The notes under the pieces are model-generated. The model did no database searches. It saw nothing but the letters and a program-made list of their open reading frames with translations, and was not told where the DNA came from. A DNA stretch of 64,000 nucleotides. It comes from Microplitis mediator (taxonomy: Eukaryota; Arthropoda; Insecta; Hymenoptera; Braconidae). Made by a program: the position numbers and the translations under genes. How positions within the stretch are numbered: position 1 is the stretch's first letter; each line of letters opens with the position of its first letter. The stretch lies in contig NC_079974.1 in NCBI RefSeq assembly GCF_029852145.1, forward strand, positions 8,416,348-8,480,347. Direction: 5' to 3'. Shown in pieces: positions 24,291-36,686 of this stretch.

Positions 24291-26790
24291 AATGTTACTT
24301 TAATTCAATTCAATTGAATTTTTATGCAGTTAGTCAAAGCAAAAGAGAAATAAATGATTTTTCGAAAATTAAATCATAATTTTAAACCATTATACGAAAA
24401 TTTAAACGTAATTACTCACAAAAAATTAATAGAAGGAAGATAAATATTTTAAATCAACATTTAGTCGCAAAAAATAACTTATTCATAAACATATTTTTCA
24501 ATAAACAGCAATTAACCCAGAAACGTATCTATGAAACTCAATTAAATGAATATTTAAACAAAAATATAAAATATATGTATAATTTTACTATTATGTTATT
24601 TTATTAACTCAATTTAACAGAATAGGAGTACTAAATGGTCCTAATCATTACTATAGTCATATAATGTAATATGATATTGTTCAACAACACTCTTTAACAT
24701 TCGTTATGCTCATTTGAAACACGAAGAATATATATGCATACATATTGTTACGTCCAGACTATTTTTAATTGTTTCATACGCTATTTTATATTATTTTATT
24801 TTATTTTAACATTTGAAAATTTGTCTGAACACATAGTTTATGTTCAAATATTATACTGGGTGAAAAGGAATTTTAATATTCATCCAGGGTCAGAGTGGCT
24901 GTTGATGCACTTTCTTATCGTCAGTGCACTTTAAATAAGACCTAAAGTAAATAGTACATCTGTAATGAGTTTTTAATGTTTTAAACAAACAAGCAAAAAG
25001 GTTTCCATTAAGATGATAAAATCACTTAAAAGAGAAAGTAACAAATAAAATACAATAGAATAAAAATCAAAAATTTTAATAAAAGAAATAGAATTATAAG
25101 ACTATTACAATAAAATGAACTCCAATAAAATATTAATACAAAAATAAAAGTAAAAGGTTAAAATATCAAAATGATATGAGAATAGAATATTGAAAGGAAA
25201 CCAATAATTGCTTACTGTAAATTTTAAGAATAAATGAAATAAAATATTTAGATATTAGAATTTGAATTAAATAAAACAAAAATCAAAATTGAAACAAATA
25301 TATTCACATCTAAAAATAAAACAGGAAAATAACTTGGACATTAAACATGAACATTAAGCTAAATAAAATAAAATTGAAAGTAATAAATTTTAACCACGAT
25401 TCTAGAAAATCAGATAAACTAAAATTTAAATATTAAAATGTTAACGTTCAAACCAATTAAATTAAATAAAAGTTAAACAAAATATCAAAATATTCCATTT
25501 AAAAATAAATGAAAAATTTAAATGAAACCAAGTTATAAAAATTAAATAAGATGAATAAATTTAGAAATAGTAAAAATCTAAAATAATCATAAATACAAGG
25601 AGATCGACTAATTAATTATTTAACATAAAATTAATATATAATGAGTTAATTAGATCCTTATGATAGTATACTTGATAAATGTAATTTTGGAGGTTATAGG
25701 ATCATAAATAAAACACCAGGAAATTTAATTATTGCTTGCAACGTTTCGTGCACTATATTCGCACTTCATCAGGCAATCTAGGATACAACAAAAAATTTAG
25801 TATAAATATAGACTGTTAAACCATAATAACATGTAAATAATAACATGTAAATAGACATTCATACCATAATACAAGCATCCTGGCTCCGTCCACTTAATAC
25901 TATATTTCTTGTCATAAATCATAGGTACAGGTTACAATAACAAATTAGTCAAAATTAATAATAACAACAATTCCTTTGAGCGAGCTATTAACAAAAACTA
26001 ACAACAAAATTGTGCAGTTGAGTTGCAGTGGTCTAACATCAATATCGCCATCTTAGTCACTATATATTCACAGTTGTGTGTGTGCACAACTGTGAGCAGT
26101 GTACCGCGAAGTAGCTCCCTCTACAATATTATACTATTTTTGTAACCAATCTCAAATTTAAAACATACTAATAAATGCTAGTAGAAATAATCAACATAAA
26201 ATAAATAATAACTTGATAATTAATTAATTGAAATGTCAAAATTTAAAAATTTTTTAAAAAAATTTTTTAATATTTTTAAAAAAATTTAAAAACTCTAAAA
26301 AACTTTTCCAATATAAAGCCTTTACAATTTTCAGAAACCTTTTAGAATTATTCATTTTTATCCTTTATAATTTTTTTATTAAAATCCTTGTAAAAATATC
26401 TTTAAATAACTTCCATAATCATTTATAATTTTAGAAAATCTTAATATCTTTAAACAGCTTCAAAAAAATTTTAATTTTTCTTTCAAATATTCCAAAAGGT
26501 TTCCTTTTCCACATTGATTAATCGCTTAAATTCGCACACCAGTCCCTTGCTTTTAGCGACCCTATATCTAGGCGGATTTTACATGTACTCGCACTTTCGT
26601 GTCCTGACAAGCCTAGTGTTAATTTCATCAAGTAGTTAAAGAATAAGTGTCAAGCAATTTTATATCGTGAGTGAGAATATCAGAACAAGTTAAAGTAAAA
26701 TAAGTAAACCAACATACTACAAAAGGAATCAGGTACGATTTTTAATTAAATATCATTAAATACATTTTTTTTTAAATATAATTTTCAATA
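24291..26790. other. Very AT-rich DNA without genes
   Basis: 24300-25650 is A-rich on this strand with AATAAAAT-type low-complexity sequence. At 25740-25785 there is CAACGTTTCGTGCACTATATTCGCACTTCATCAGGC-like sequence (given here only as landmarks CAACGTTTCG and CTTCATCAGG), a motif pair often seen at ends of insect retroelements; I do not assign it. 26220-26510 is T/A-rich simple sequence. Confidence 0.5.
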
Positions 26791-26935
26791 TAAATTAGAG
26801 TAGGCTGACTAGCAACCTAATAATTTATTTTAATAATTTTTTTATTTTAAATTAGAGTCGGCTGATTGGCCACCTAATAATTTTTTTTTACTTTTAATTG
26901 TAAATTAGAGTAGGCTGCACGGAAAAAAAATTCTC
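26790..26935. repeat. 55-bp tandem repeat, three copies
   Basis: The block TAGAGTMGGCTGAYTRGCMACCT recurs at about 26796, 26853 and 26906. It is the same unit as at 3086-3170. Confidence 0.75.
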
Positions 26936-27086
26936 GCAATTTTCACGATATTTTTATCGTATTTTTTATTGTATAAAATTGTAACGCTGGAATAGACTCT
27001 CCAAATAATAGCTTTTACTATACACTATCGTAAATTCTATTCGATAATTATTACTACCAATAACATAACAATAACTTTCGAACAGG

Positions 27087-27195
27087 TGCATTTATTTAAA
27101 GGCCATTCGGCAGCCGAAATAGAAGGTAGATTTTCCAATTAATCTATATAAAAAGTTTCATGCATGGATATTTTGTGATACATGTTGGTGTATAG
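27087..27195 (+). repeat. Dispersed repeat, inverse copy of 4551-4660
   Basis: About 93% identical by eye to the reverse complement of 4551-4660. It ends at GTGTATAG, the left target duplication of the foldback that follows. Confidence 0.75.
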
Positions 27196-29195
27196 TAGGG
27201 TGGTCGTTAAAAATTAAATTTTCTCAGGCACCCCATAAAAAGCTTCTTTTTAGTGAAAAAATACGAGGGGAATTTGGTTTTTTCGTTTTAAGTAAACAGA
27301 ACACGTGCCGAAGGACGATCAGAGTTGATTTTTCGATAGAATTGCGGTTTTTTTCAAATATATCGTGAAATATGCAGATTGAAGGGAGAAACCAAAAGAA
27401 AAATTTTGTAGGAAATTAAATTCTTGACAAAAAAGGTCATATTCTTTTTTTTTTTTATAAAATTTGTATTTATGAAGATATTTAAAAAAAACTTTTTCTA
27501 GATCTGATGAATTGAGCATTTTAAGGGTTGCAAATTTTGAAAATAACATTTTTCTAAGCATGTAGAAACTGTAACAAGCATTAATAATTGATATGTTACG
27601 AGTTACGAAGTTGTCTATATTTAAGAAAAAACGTCATTTTTAACATTCGTTATCCTTAAAATGTCCAATTGATAAGATCTAAAAAAAGTTTCTTTAAAAT
27701 AACTTCATATATACACATTGTATAAAAAAAATGATATGACCTTTTTTGTTAGAATTTAATTTCCTACAAAATTATTCCTACGTTTTTTTCTTTCAATCTG
27801 TGCTATATCCGGCTTGCCGTATATTTAAAGGGGCCTCTTTGCCGTGCTCGCTGCAAAGTGCAGCGTTAACAATTTTAGGGATAGCAACTTCGGCCAACAC
27901 CTCGTTGCACTTCGTCAACGATTCCTCCAATCGGGGAATTACACTTGACTGTATTCTGAATTCATCCAATTATATATTCTAAATTATTCCCTCCAGAACC
28001 GTGAACCGAGGTGATAAAAACAACGAACACGAAGGTGCGGCAGCCTATGACGCTTGAGAAGTTAATGAATCTTCCTTGCTGGCCCGCGTGAGTTCTGAAC
28101 CGTGTTACGTTTAGGCAACCCTCTTTTTCTATTTTCTATTTCTCTTAAAACCGATTAGTTCATATTCGTTAAATAAAATCTAAACAGTCAAGTATACTTT
28201 AAAATCCCACGGGAAGATCGTCTCGATATTGCACTCAAGGAGGCGTGGCAAGTTGCTTGTTACCGTTAAATTTCAATTCAAAATTGTCTTCTTAAAATTA
28301 TATATTCTTTTCCAAAAATCATCACACGGGAAGTACCGCTCGCGTAAAACCCGAGGAGACGTGGGTGATTTTTATAATAATTGTTAAGTGTATAAACAGC
28401 GATTCTCGTCCGAGTGAATTTCTAGAGTCGGAGATTCACACTGAACTCATATGAGCTGAAGACTCAACAAATTCCAAGTGTAAATCCATAAGTTTAAGTT
28501 TAATAGTTAAGTGCAATCTTTAGAGATTTAAGTGAAAGAAAAGAACCTTAGTTTTAAGAACAATTTAACATCTTGTGAACTGAGTACGGCGAGCCCATAG
28601 GGGAAATATTTCAATAAACATCTATCATTGGGAAACCTGCATATTAGATTATTTCTAATATTAAGAACCACATTCCTTCTTCCTGAGCCAATTCATCTTT
28701 CGACCAGGGACCAACAGAAGCCATACCCAGAAGTTTGCAGTCCAAAGGCTACAAAGACCAACTTACAAGTAAGCAGCGAACAACGAAAAGTAGGTGAAGT
28801 TACCAAATTCTTCAATATATTGCATCCAAATTCTGCATCGAATACACAGAGAGGCCCGCACGGGGTTTATCGTTCGAGTTCTGACAATAACAATAAAACC
28901 TAGAGTTTATTCTCTAGGAAAATCACCCTGTTTGCCCGGTGCCTCCCACTTGAGGCCCACACGACCATTTCTAATAATTAATTATTATTAATTAATTAAA
29001 TCCGGACATAACATCTACATATTTCATGAGATATTTAAAAAAACCGCGATTGTATCGAAAAATGAACTTTGATCGTCTTTCGGCACGTGTTCTTTTCACT
29101 TAAAACGAAAAAACCAAATTCGCCACGTATTTTTTCACTAAAAAGAAGCTTTTTATGAGGCGCCTGAAAAAATTTAATTTTTAACGATCACCCTA
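27196..29195. mobile_element. Foldback MITE, TAGGGTGGTCGTTAAA ends
   Basis: The ends TAGGGTGGTCGTTAAAAATT and the inverse are followed by arms matching over about 350 bp (landmarks GAAGCTTTTTATGRGG and CGGCACGTGTTC). The flanks are GTGTATAG (27188-27195) and GAGTATAG (29196-29203), an 8-bp duplication with one change, which points to the hAT superfamily. A solo LTR (27801-29013) is inserted in one arm. No transposase. Confidence 0.85.
27801..29013 (+). mobile_element. Solo LTR, 1.2 kb
   Basis: The borders come from the foldback arm it interrupts (CAATCTG then CATATTTC in the intact arm). The ends are TGCTATATCCGG and CCGGACATAACA, TG...CA with short inverted termini, and the 4-bp flank is TCTG/TCTA. 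It has a TATATTTAAAGG promoter-like box near 27822 and AATAAA signals at about 28614 and 28893. The internal reading frames are not supported as genes. Confidence 0.75.
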
Positions 29196-29203
29196 GAGTA
29201 TAG

Positions 29204-29840
29204 TCATGACATGAAATTAAGCTCGTTTTCTAAGAGTGAGGGTAAAAAGAGACCACGATTATTTTCGATAGAGAACTTCAGATAGTTGATTTGACTGAAC
29301 CTTATATAGGTAATGTACCAAACTAACCTTCACGTAAACAAAGTATACAAAATTTAATTAGTATGAGATCATAATTATAATCGCTATTACGATGGCAAGA
29401 CCAGTTATAATTAAGGGACGTACAGGTACGATTGAAACATCATAAATTTAGAATATAGATCGTTAAATTATATTAATTAAACGGAATTACAGGACGAGGC
29501 AATATTTTTCAAAAAGTATAATACTAGCTTTATTCTCGAGGGAAATAATACAACTGCTAACTAGCCTGGATGGTGTTAGACTAACTTAAAACTCCGTTAA
29601 AATTACTTGGGCCTCTCGGTGCCTTCTCACCCCCATCTCCCAACAGCATACTTCATGCACTCTTACTTTCACTCGCTCTCTCAGTCGCACTTACGCTACA
29701 ATATTTCCAACAATCTTACAGAGTAACTATGTTTTGACATCTGGCGACAGCATGTCGAGTAATACTAGTTACTCACCTAATCCTTAAATTTACGACCACT
29801 TATCCTTACATTTTAAAACTATTTAAAAACGAAAATTTTT
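29204..29840. other. AT-rich flank, no gene
   Basis: It includes one copy of the 'aagaccagttataatt...taccggtac' dispersed repeat (29393-29450) that recurs at 32.58 kb. Confidence 0.45.
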
Positions 29841-29841
29841 A

Positions 29842-31905
29842 CTTAAGTAGAAACAGAGAAAATATTTACAGCAATACACACTGGTCACAGAAATTAAGGG
29901 ATAGAAAAAAAATCCGCAATTTTTAAGTGATTTTCAACATGCTGTAACTCGGTGAAAAATGGTCGTATAAAAAAAAATAAAAAAAGCAAATTATAGCCTC
30001 AAGTTTCTTGTTTTCAGATCTGGACTTCAAAATTTTTTATCATGTACGGTTCCGGAGTAATCATAAGAAAACCAACGAAAAAAAAATTTTCAAAATTTTT
30101 GCTGGGCTTTCAATACCTCTATGGGTGACAATAAATTTTTTTGAATAATCCGACTGTCTGACTTTTCTCGGAAATTTTATGCCCTTTAATTTGGTGGCCT
30201 TAAAAAGTCTCTACGACGATTTGGCGCCGAGTTATCATTGATCAAAGCAAAAAAGTCCATTTTGGCTTTGATAATCAATAACTCCGGATGTATTGGTCGT
30301 ACAGAGAATGGAAGCAGGGTTTTGAAAACTGGAAAACATTCTCTGTAAGGCGAAATTAGAGGCATTTGATAAAAAAAATTTTTTTATAGCGATATTGTTT
30401 GGTAAAAAACAGGTCAAAATTCACAAATTAAAGGATATTCGGAAATCTTGCTATAACTTTGGATATAACGGATGCACAGAGGATATCTTCGACTTTTTTT
30501 CAACCTCAAAGTGTCCTGACAAAACCCTGAAAATTTCAAATCGCTGCGATTTTTCTTTCTTAGTGCCCCGAAGCTTTAAATTTATCGATTATGTTCAAAA
30601 TCACCATAATTGGTAGTTTCTCGGTTTTTGTTCATTTTTTCGATTTGAAAATGGTTTTTTTACCGATAATTCTCAATTCTTTGATCAAAAAGATCGATTA
30701 TCGAAAAAAATAAAAAAAAAAAAATTTTTTTTTTTTTCAAAATTTTTTTTTTCAAAGATTTTTTTTTCTCAAAATTTTTTTTTTTGTTGTATCTGCAATG
30801 ATTTATCATTGTCAAATAAAATTCCTAAAATTTTTTTTACCGCTGTAACTGCGTCTGCTTCAAATGTCAACTTAACAAACATACCCGTTGGGTAACTCTA
30901 ATGCCGGCGGTATAAAAAATTTTAGGAATTTTTTTTGACAATGATAAATCATTGCAGATACAACAAAAAAAAAAATTTTGAGAAAAAAAAATCTTTGAAA
31001 AAAAAAATTTTGAAAAAAAAAAAAATTTTTTTTTTTTATTTTTTTCGATAATCGATCTTTTTGATCAAAGAATTGAGAATTATCAGTAAAAAAACCATTT
31101 TCAAATCGAAAAAATGAACAAAAACCGAGAAACTACCAATTATGGTGATTTTGAACAAAATCGATAAATTTAAAGCTTCGGGGCACTAAGAAAGAAAAAT
31201 CGCAGCGATTTGAAATTTTCAGGGTTTTGTCAGGACACTTTGAGGTTGAAAAAAAGTCGAAGATATCCTCTGTGCATCCGTTATATCCAAAGTTATAGCA
31301 AGATTTCCGAATATCCTTTAATTTGTGAATTTTAACCTGTTTTTTTCCAAACAATATCGCTTTAAAAAAATTTTTTCTATCAAATGCCTCTAATTTCGCC
31401 TTACAGAGAATGTTTTCCAGTTTTCAAAACCCTGCTTCCATTCTCTGTACGACCAATACATCCGGAGTTATTGATTATCAAAGCCAAAATGGACTTTTTT
31501 GCTTTGATCAATGATAACTCGGCGCCAAATCATCGTAGAGACTTTTCAAGGCCACCAAATTAAAGGGCATAAAACTTCTGAGAAAAGTCAGACAGCCGGA
31601 TTATTCAAAAAAATTTATTGTCACCCATAGAGGTATTGAAAGACCAGCAAAAATTTTGAAAATTTTTTTTTCGTTGGTTTTCTTATGATTACTCCGGAAC
31701 CGTACATGATAAAAAATTTTGAGGTCCAGATCTGAAAACTAGAAACTTGAGGCTACAATTTGCTTTTTTTATTTTTTTTTAAACGACCATTTTTCACTGA
31801 GTTACAGCATGTTGAAAATCACCTAAAAATTTCGGATTTTTTTTCTATCCCTTAATTTCTGTGACCATTGTATATTGCTGTATTTTTCCTGCTTCTACAT
31901 AAATA
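29842..31905. mobile_element. Near-perfect 2 kb palindrome (foldback element)
   Basis: The arms 29842-30842 and 30908-31905 are inverted copies at very high identity, around a spacer of about 65 bp. The core termini are GGTCACAGAAATTAAGGG and its inverse; weaker symmetry extends about 40 bp further out. Each arm carries long A/T homopolymers. A 73-codon open frame appears identically (one change) in each arm at 30395-30616 (+) and 31354-31133 (-), but this is a by-product of the symmetry. A transcript would fold into a hairpin of about 1 kb. Confidence 0.9.
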
Positions 31906-33125
31906 ATATAAGAAGTACTTTTAAAATATAAAATAGCCGTGAAATTCACAGGTTATTTTGTTCACAATAAAATACAACTGACAAAATTGTATAATAATGG
32001 GAAATGCATAAGTTATGTGGAATGAACACCATATTTTCAACATTTTTTGATTCCATTAGAATTGTCAAGGCTATCAAATTATTGGAAGAGATGATCAAAA
32101 CATGAAGTATAAGGCTGGGCCACATCTAACGAAATCTTGAATTTAAGAATTTCAATTATTTATTAAGTAATTATCATAACAGCAATTTTCTCAGCTTCCG
32201 ACTAAAAGCAGAAGACGAACTTCCTCGGAAGATTTTTATCATCCGAGCCCCATACATATTTAAAAAGTAATTAGAATTCTTAAATTCGAGATTTCGTTAG
32301 GTACGGCCGAGCCTTGAGGTCAAAACTTAAAGTTTGCTAAACATGCTTTAAGATACTTTTTACTGAAATTGTCTATCAGTTTTACTTTTAATGTTATATG
32401 AACTCCAACAGTGAGAAAAAACTGATTTTTTCGAGAAATCGTGAAAATTTCAAACATTTATTGCTTTAAAACTAATCAACCGATTTAGCTCATCTTTAAA
32501 TTTGATCAAGATAATTGCCTATAAAATAAGTGTAGAAAAATATCATTAAGATCCGATAAGAACCGTGGGTGCTATCATAATGACAAGACCAGTAATAATC
32601 ATTGGCCATACCGGTACATTTGAAATATCATAAGTAATAAAACAAATACTTTTATAACATAAAACAGCTGTGAAATTTAAAGATTATTTTTGTCACAGTG
32701 AAAATACAACTGACGAAATTGGACTATAACGAGAAATGCTCAAGTTTCAAGGAATGAAAACTATATTTTTAACATTGTTTGATTCCATTAAAACTTTCAA
32801 GGCTGTCTTATTATTAGGAAAAATAATCAAAATATAAAGATTAGTCATCAATTAAAGATAAGTCATCAATTAAATCTTATAAGTCAAGCTTTAAAATACC
32901 TTTCACAGAAATTATCTATGAGTTTTAGTTTTAAAGTTTTATTAACTTTAGAAGTAATTGAAAACTGATTTTTTGAAAAATCGTTAAAATTTCAAACAGC
33001 CATAACTTCTAAACTGATTGACCGATTCAGCTTATCTTTGAACTAAACCGTGGCAACTACACATAAAATAAGTGTAGAAAATTTCATTAAGATCAGATAA
33101 GAATTGTAGGCGCAATCATGTCCTC
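31906..33125. repeat. Two direct copies of a roughly 600-bp dispersed repeat
   Basis: 31906-32580 and 32640-33120 align through several blocks: AAATACAACTGACRAAATTG, 'ttgattccattaraa' and 'aaaataagtgtagaaaa'. The second half is the repeat also found at 1.2 and 1.6 kb. A segment at 32.1-32.3 kb in the first copy is additional. No coding capacity. Confidence 0.65.
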
Positions 33126-33157
33126 AAAAGTCGGTTCAATCCCATATATATATGAGG

Positions 33158-34490
33158 GTAGCGCAAAAAAACCGACAATTTTTTTTTTCAATCTCGCATG
33201 AAAATTTGTTGATTTACGATGTTTGAAGAAGCCTCTCCCAAAATCAGCTCGATAAAAAATTTCCAAGAGGTCGCTCACGAATATTAAAAATATAAATATG
33301 ATAGAAATTCGACTTTTTTATTTCAAATTTTTTTCTTTCTCGTGGCAGCAATAGTTTACATTTGGAAAATCGTGACTATGCTGAAAATTTCAGCCCAAAA
33401 TTTAAATATTTAAACGGCGCTCAAGAATTTTGAATATTAACTGATAATGTGTAACTAATAGTTTGAATTAGTTTTTGTATTTTTTTGTAACTCAATTATT
33501 GTCATTTCTGTAAAATATAACTTTTGCATAACCAAAAATATATAAGAAAATCCTCAACATCTCAGTTTTTTATTTTTTTCTTATTATTAGGAAGAGAAAT
33601 TCATATCTCGGTATTTACTGTTTGGAAAAAATATTCCTTACAAATAAGTCTTATAATCACCATGTAAACAGTAAATTATTTCATCAGGTATGCAAGATGA
33701 TGACATTCAGAAACACTGAAAATGCAGTATGAAACGGGTAGATACTAGATAAGTTGAGAATAGGAAACATAGGTGGGGTTAATTTCACAAGACAACAAAA
33801 GAAGCGATGGGATTCAAAACGAAAATCCCCTCGAACAAAAAGTTTTATGTATATATTGTGGAAAAAAGTTTTAAAATACAATCTGTACAAACGCCATAAA
33901 AATAATTAACAACACGATCCGTATTTCTAATTAATAAAGATAAAATTTATGAAAATATTATGAGAATAATAAATTACAAATGAATTTTAGAACAGAGAAC
34001 TTCTATAGTAGTTACTTTCACAACAGAAACTCAAGTTTGTACGAATTTCCCCGAAACTCATAAATTAAATTGAAATTGTTCGAATTATTAATCAAAAACG
34101 TTTAAAATTGGTGTGCATTAAAGTTTTACGATGAATATCTTTTGAACGGTTTTTCATCGACTAATCATGAGAGACCATTTTTGTAGAGCAGTGAATTTTT
34201 CTATAAAGGCATGAGGTATGCGTATCATAATAATTATTTTTGACGAGTTATAAAATTCATAAAAAAAAAGAAATCTGCCTGAAATCAATCAAACTTCAAC
34301 CTTTAATAACTTTTAAACGGTGAGGTTTACAAAAAAAGTGTAAGATACCTTTTTTGTAGAGAATTTAATTTCCGATAAAATATGAGACGAAATGTTTTTT
34401 CCAAATAGTAAATACCGAGATATGAATTTTTCTTTCTGATAATAAGGAAAAAATAAAAAACTGAGAGGCGGAGGACTTCCTATTAAAAAT
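33158..34490. repeat. Old inverted-repeat element, decayed
   Basis: 33555-33640 and 34395-34475 are inverted copies (landmark TATCTCGGTATTTACT and its inverse). The middle is AT-rich without coding sequence. Confidence 0.55.
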
Positions 34491-34516
34491 AAGAGCTCAT
34501 ACTTGAAGAGATTTTT

Positions 34517-35120
34517 AACTTCCCGCTAAGAAAATCGACGATTTTCGAAAAATTAGGAAGTTATTGTTTTCACCCCGATTTGCGATAATCGAAATTTCAT
34601 CAGATGTCGACATTCTGAGGTCCTATGAAGCTATTCTGACTATTTTTAGAATGATGTCCGAGTGTCTGTATGTATGTATGTGTGTGTGTGTGTATGTGAC
34701 CGGCTTATAACTTTTTAACTAATGAACTGATTTGAATGGTTAAGGCGGCAATCGAAAGAGCTTGTTGGCCATCAACTTTTCCGAAAATTTCAGATCATTT
34801 GATGAAGTAGATTCGAAAATATTGGCGAATTACGGAAAAAAAATTTTTTTTTTTTTTAGTTTTTATTGATTTCTCAGAAGCGACTCGAACGATCGACTTC
34901 AAAATCTAATCAGCTCTAGAACTCACTAAAACGCGTCGATTGCCGCCTCAACCATTGAAATCGGTCGATTCGTTCGTGAGATATCGTGGGAGATAGAAAT
35001 GCTAAAAACGGTTTTTTTCGAAAAGAATGGGATACAATAGTATTTTTGAGCTCGGAGAGCTCGAAAATGTACTCACAACAATGTTTTCGAGCTCAAAGAG
35101 CTCGAAAACAACGGGAAGTT
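34517..35120. mobile_element. About 600-bp MITE with AACTTCCC ends
   Basis: It opens AACTTCCCGCTAAGAAA and closes ACGGGAAGTT. Inside are a (TG)n/(TATG)n run (34670-34698) and, at the right, GAGCTC palindromes (for example TTCGAGCTCAAAGAGCTCGAA). A diverged scrap of the same end occurs at about 23.04 kb. No transposase. Confidence 0.6.
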
Positions 35121-35856
35121 TTAGGGCTGGCCCGCAGGGTCAACCGATAGACAGATTTTTTGGATTCAAACAGCACTAAAAAATCCTAAAAATTTTCAAA
35201 ATCCCCTACGTGCAACTTTAGCTATTGAATAGACTATTTTGTAGTGCCAACAAATCCAAATATGAGAGCAAAATATTGTTATATTAACTCCAATAAATAT
35301 TAATTAGACACAAAAAATATATTCATTTAGAATGAATATATATATTTGTTCGAGGTTAATAAATAAATATTTGAACTTAATGATTATTGATTTAAAAATT
35401 ATGGTGTAAGCAGCAGCAGCTGGAGTAGTTCGGTGCTCGCCACTAGATCGCGCCCACCATTTGTGGTGTCCCTGGTAAGATACTTATTCCAGAGTTTTTA
35501 TATTCCGAGCTTGAAGCAGTGACGGGACGCGATATCCGTTGGAAATTTTTGACAGTAATATGTGAGTACACTGTATTACACTATGACATTAATGTTTAAG
35601 ATTAATATTTTGCCTGAACAATTTTTGTCATTACGAAAAGAAGTACGTGTGAAGGAAATAAATTATTTTTCTAAATATGCATTTATTGAACTGTTGAATA
35701 AATATTCTGTCATTTCGAAATAATACTTTATTATTATTACTAACTCATTCTCTATGATGATCATTCATACATTTCATTATGACTACCTTATAAACTCTAC
35801 AGGTAATCAATTTGATTTCATGCTTGCTACTAAACGCGTAATTATCTTTACTAAAT
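35121..35856. other. No gene recognised
   Basis: A GC-balanced patch at 35405-35560, with a CAGCAGCAG start, stands out in AT-rich sequence. It has no open frame worth calling. Confidence 0.4.
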
Positions 35857-36002
35857 ATTTTGTAGTTTCTAATAACTCGTTTTTTGGTGGATTATAAAAT
35901 ATTTAGTTAAAACAACCAAATATATGATTGGAAATGGGTAATCAAATCATTTTCTTGTCATAACTAAAATTTAGTTATCTGGAGAAAATTTTTTTTTCAG
36001 TG
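35857..36002 (-). repeat. Repeat end CACTGAAAAAAAA, inverse of 51601-51747
   Basis: The reverse complement matches 51601-51747 throughout (blocks AACTAAATATTTTATAAT and 'aaatgatttgattrccca'). CACTG at the edge looks like a transposon terminus. The two copies point away from each other, so they are ends of two separate insertions and not one element's terminal repeats. Confidence 0.65.
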
Positions 36003-36682
36003 TGCGAATCGGTTCATATTTATGAAAATTACAAATGCCACCAGTTCAAAAAAAGTAGTTTCGAGAAAAACGCGTTTAAAGTTTTTAGTCAATGCAACGG
36101 TCAGTTGACGTGCTGTCTCAGAAATGACAATAACTTGAAAAATATTCGGAATTTTCATATAAAACTCTAGATACATATTTTCGAATGTATAAACTTTGAT
36201 GTAATAAAAAAAAAAAACATTTTTTTTTTTTTACAATTTCACAGTCGCTATCCACCTTAATTTTTTCTAGTTCTAAATAATTTTTTGTTTTCAACTCACA
36301 ATGCAAAAAATTTATTGGGATAGGTAAAAATTTTCTTTAGGCGAGTAAAGATTTTTTGTGAATTTTTTTTTTTCTATGTACACTTTTTTGGCTTTGAGAA
36401 GCTTCCTAAAACCAAAAGGGAGTACAAAAATTTGTCATTATAGAATAAGTAAGGTGATATAAATAATATAGCCATAAGTTCAGTGGCATTCAGTCATATT
36501 TAGTGACAGGATAATTAAAGTATTAATTTATTTAAAGGAAATAAATACGAACGTCTTTTTTCTCGCGTAATTTAAATGTAATTTAACTAATTCTATTACA
36601 TAGATATGGCGGGAACAAAATTTTCTTTATTCTCTTAATAATATAGATAATTCTATCGCGGTATTAATTATAAAAGAACACG
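36003..36682. other. AT-rich left flank of the LTR retrotransposon
   Basis: No gene. ACACTTTTTTGGCTTTGAGAAG at about 36382 weakly resembles sequence just right of the element (50668-50700), suggesting the target lay in a repeat. Confidence 0.4.
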
Positions 36683-36686
36683 ATTT

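Noticed and set aside
30395..31354. Two identical 73-codon frames on opposite strands
   Set aside because: They are mirror images created by the palindrome; composition is that of AT-rich DNA.
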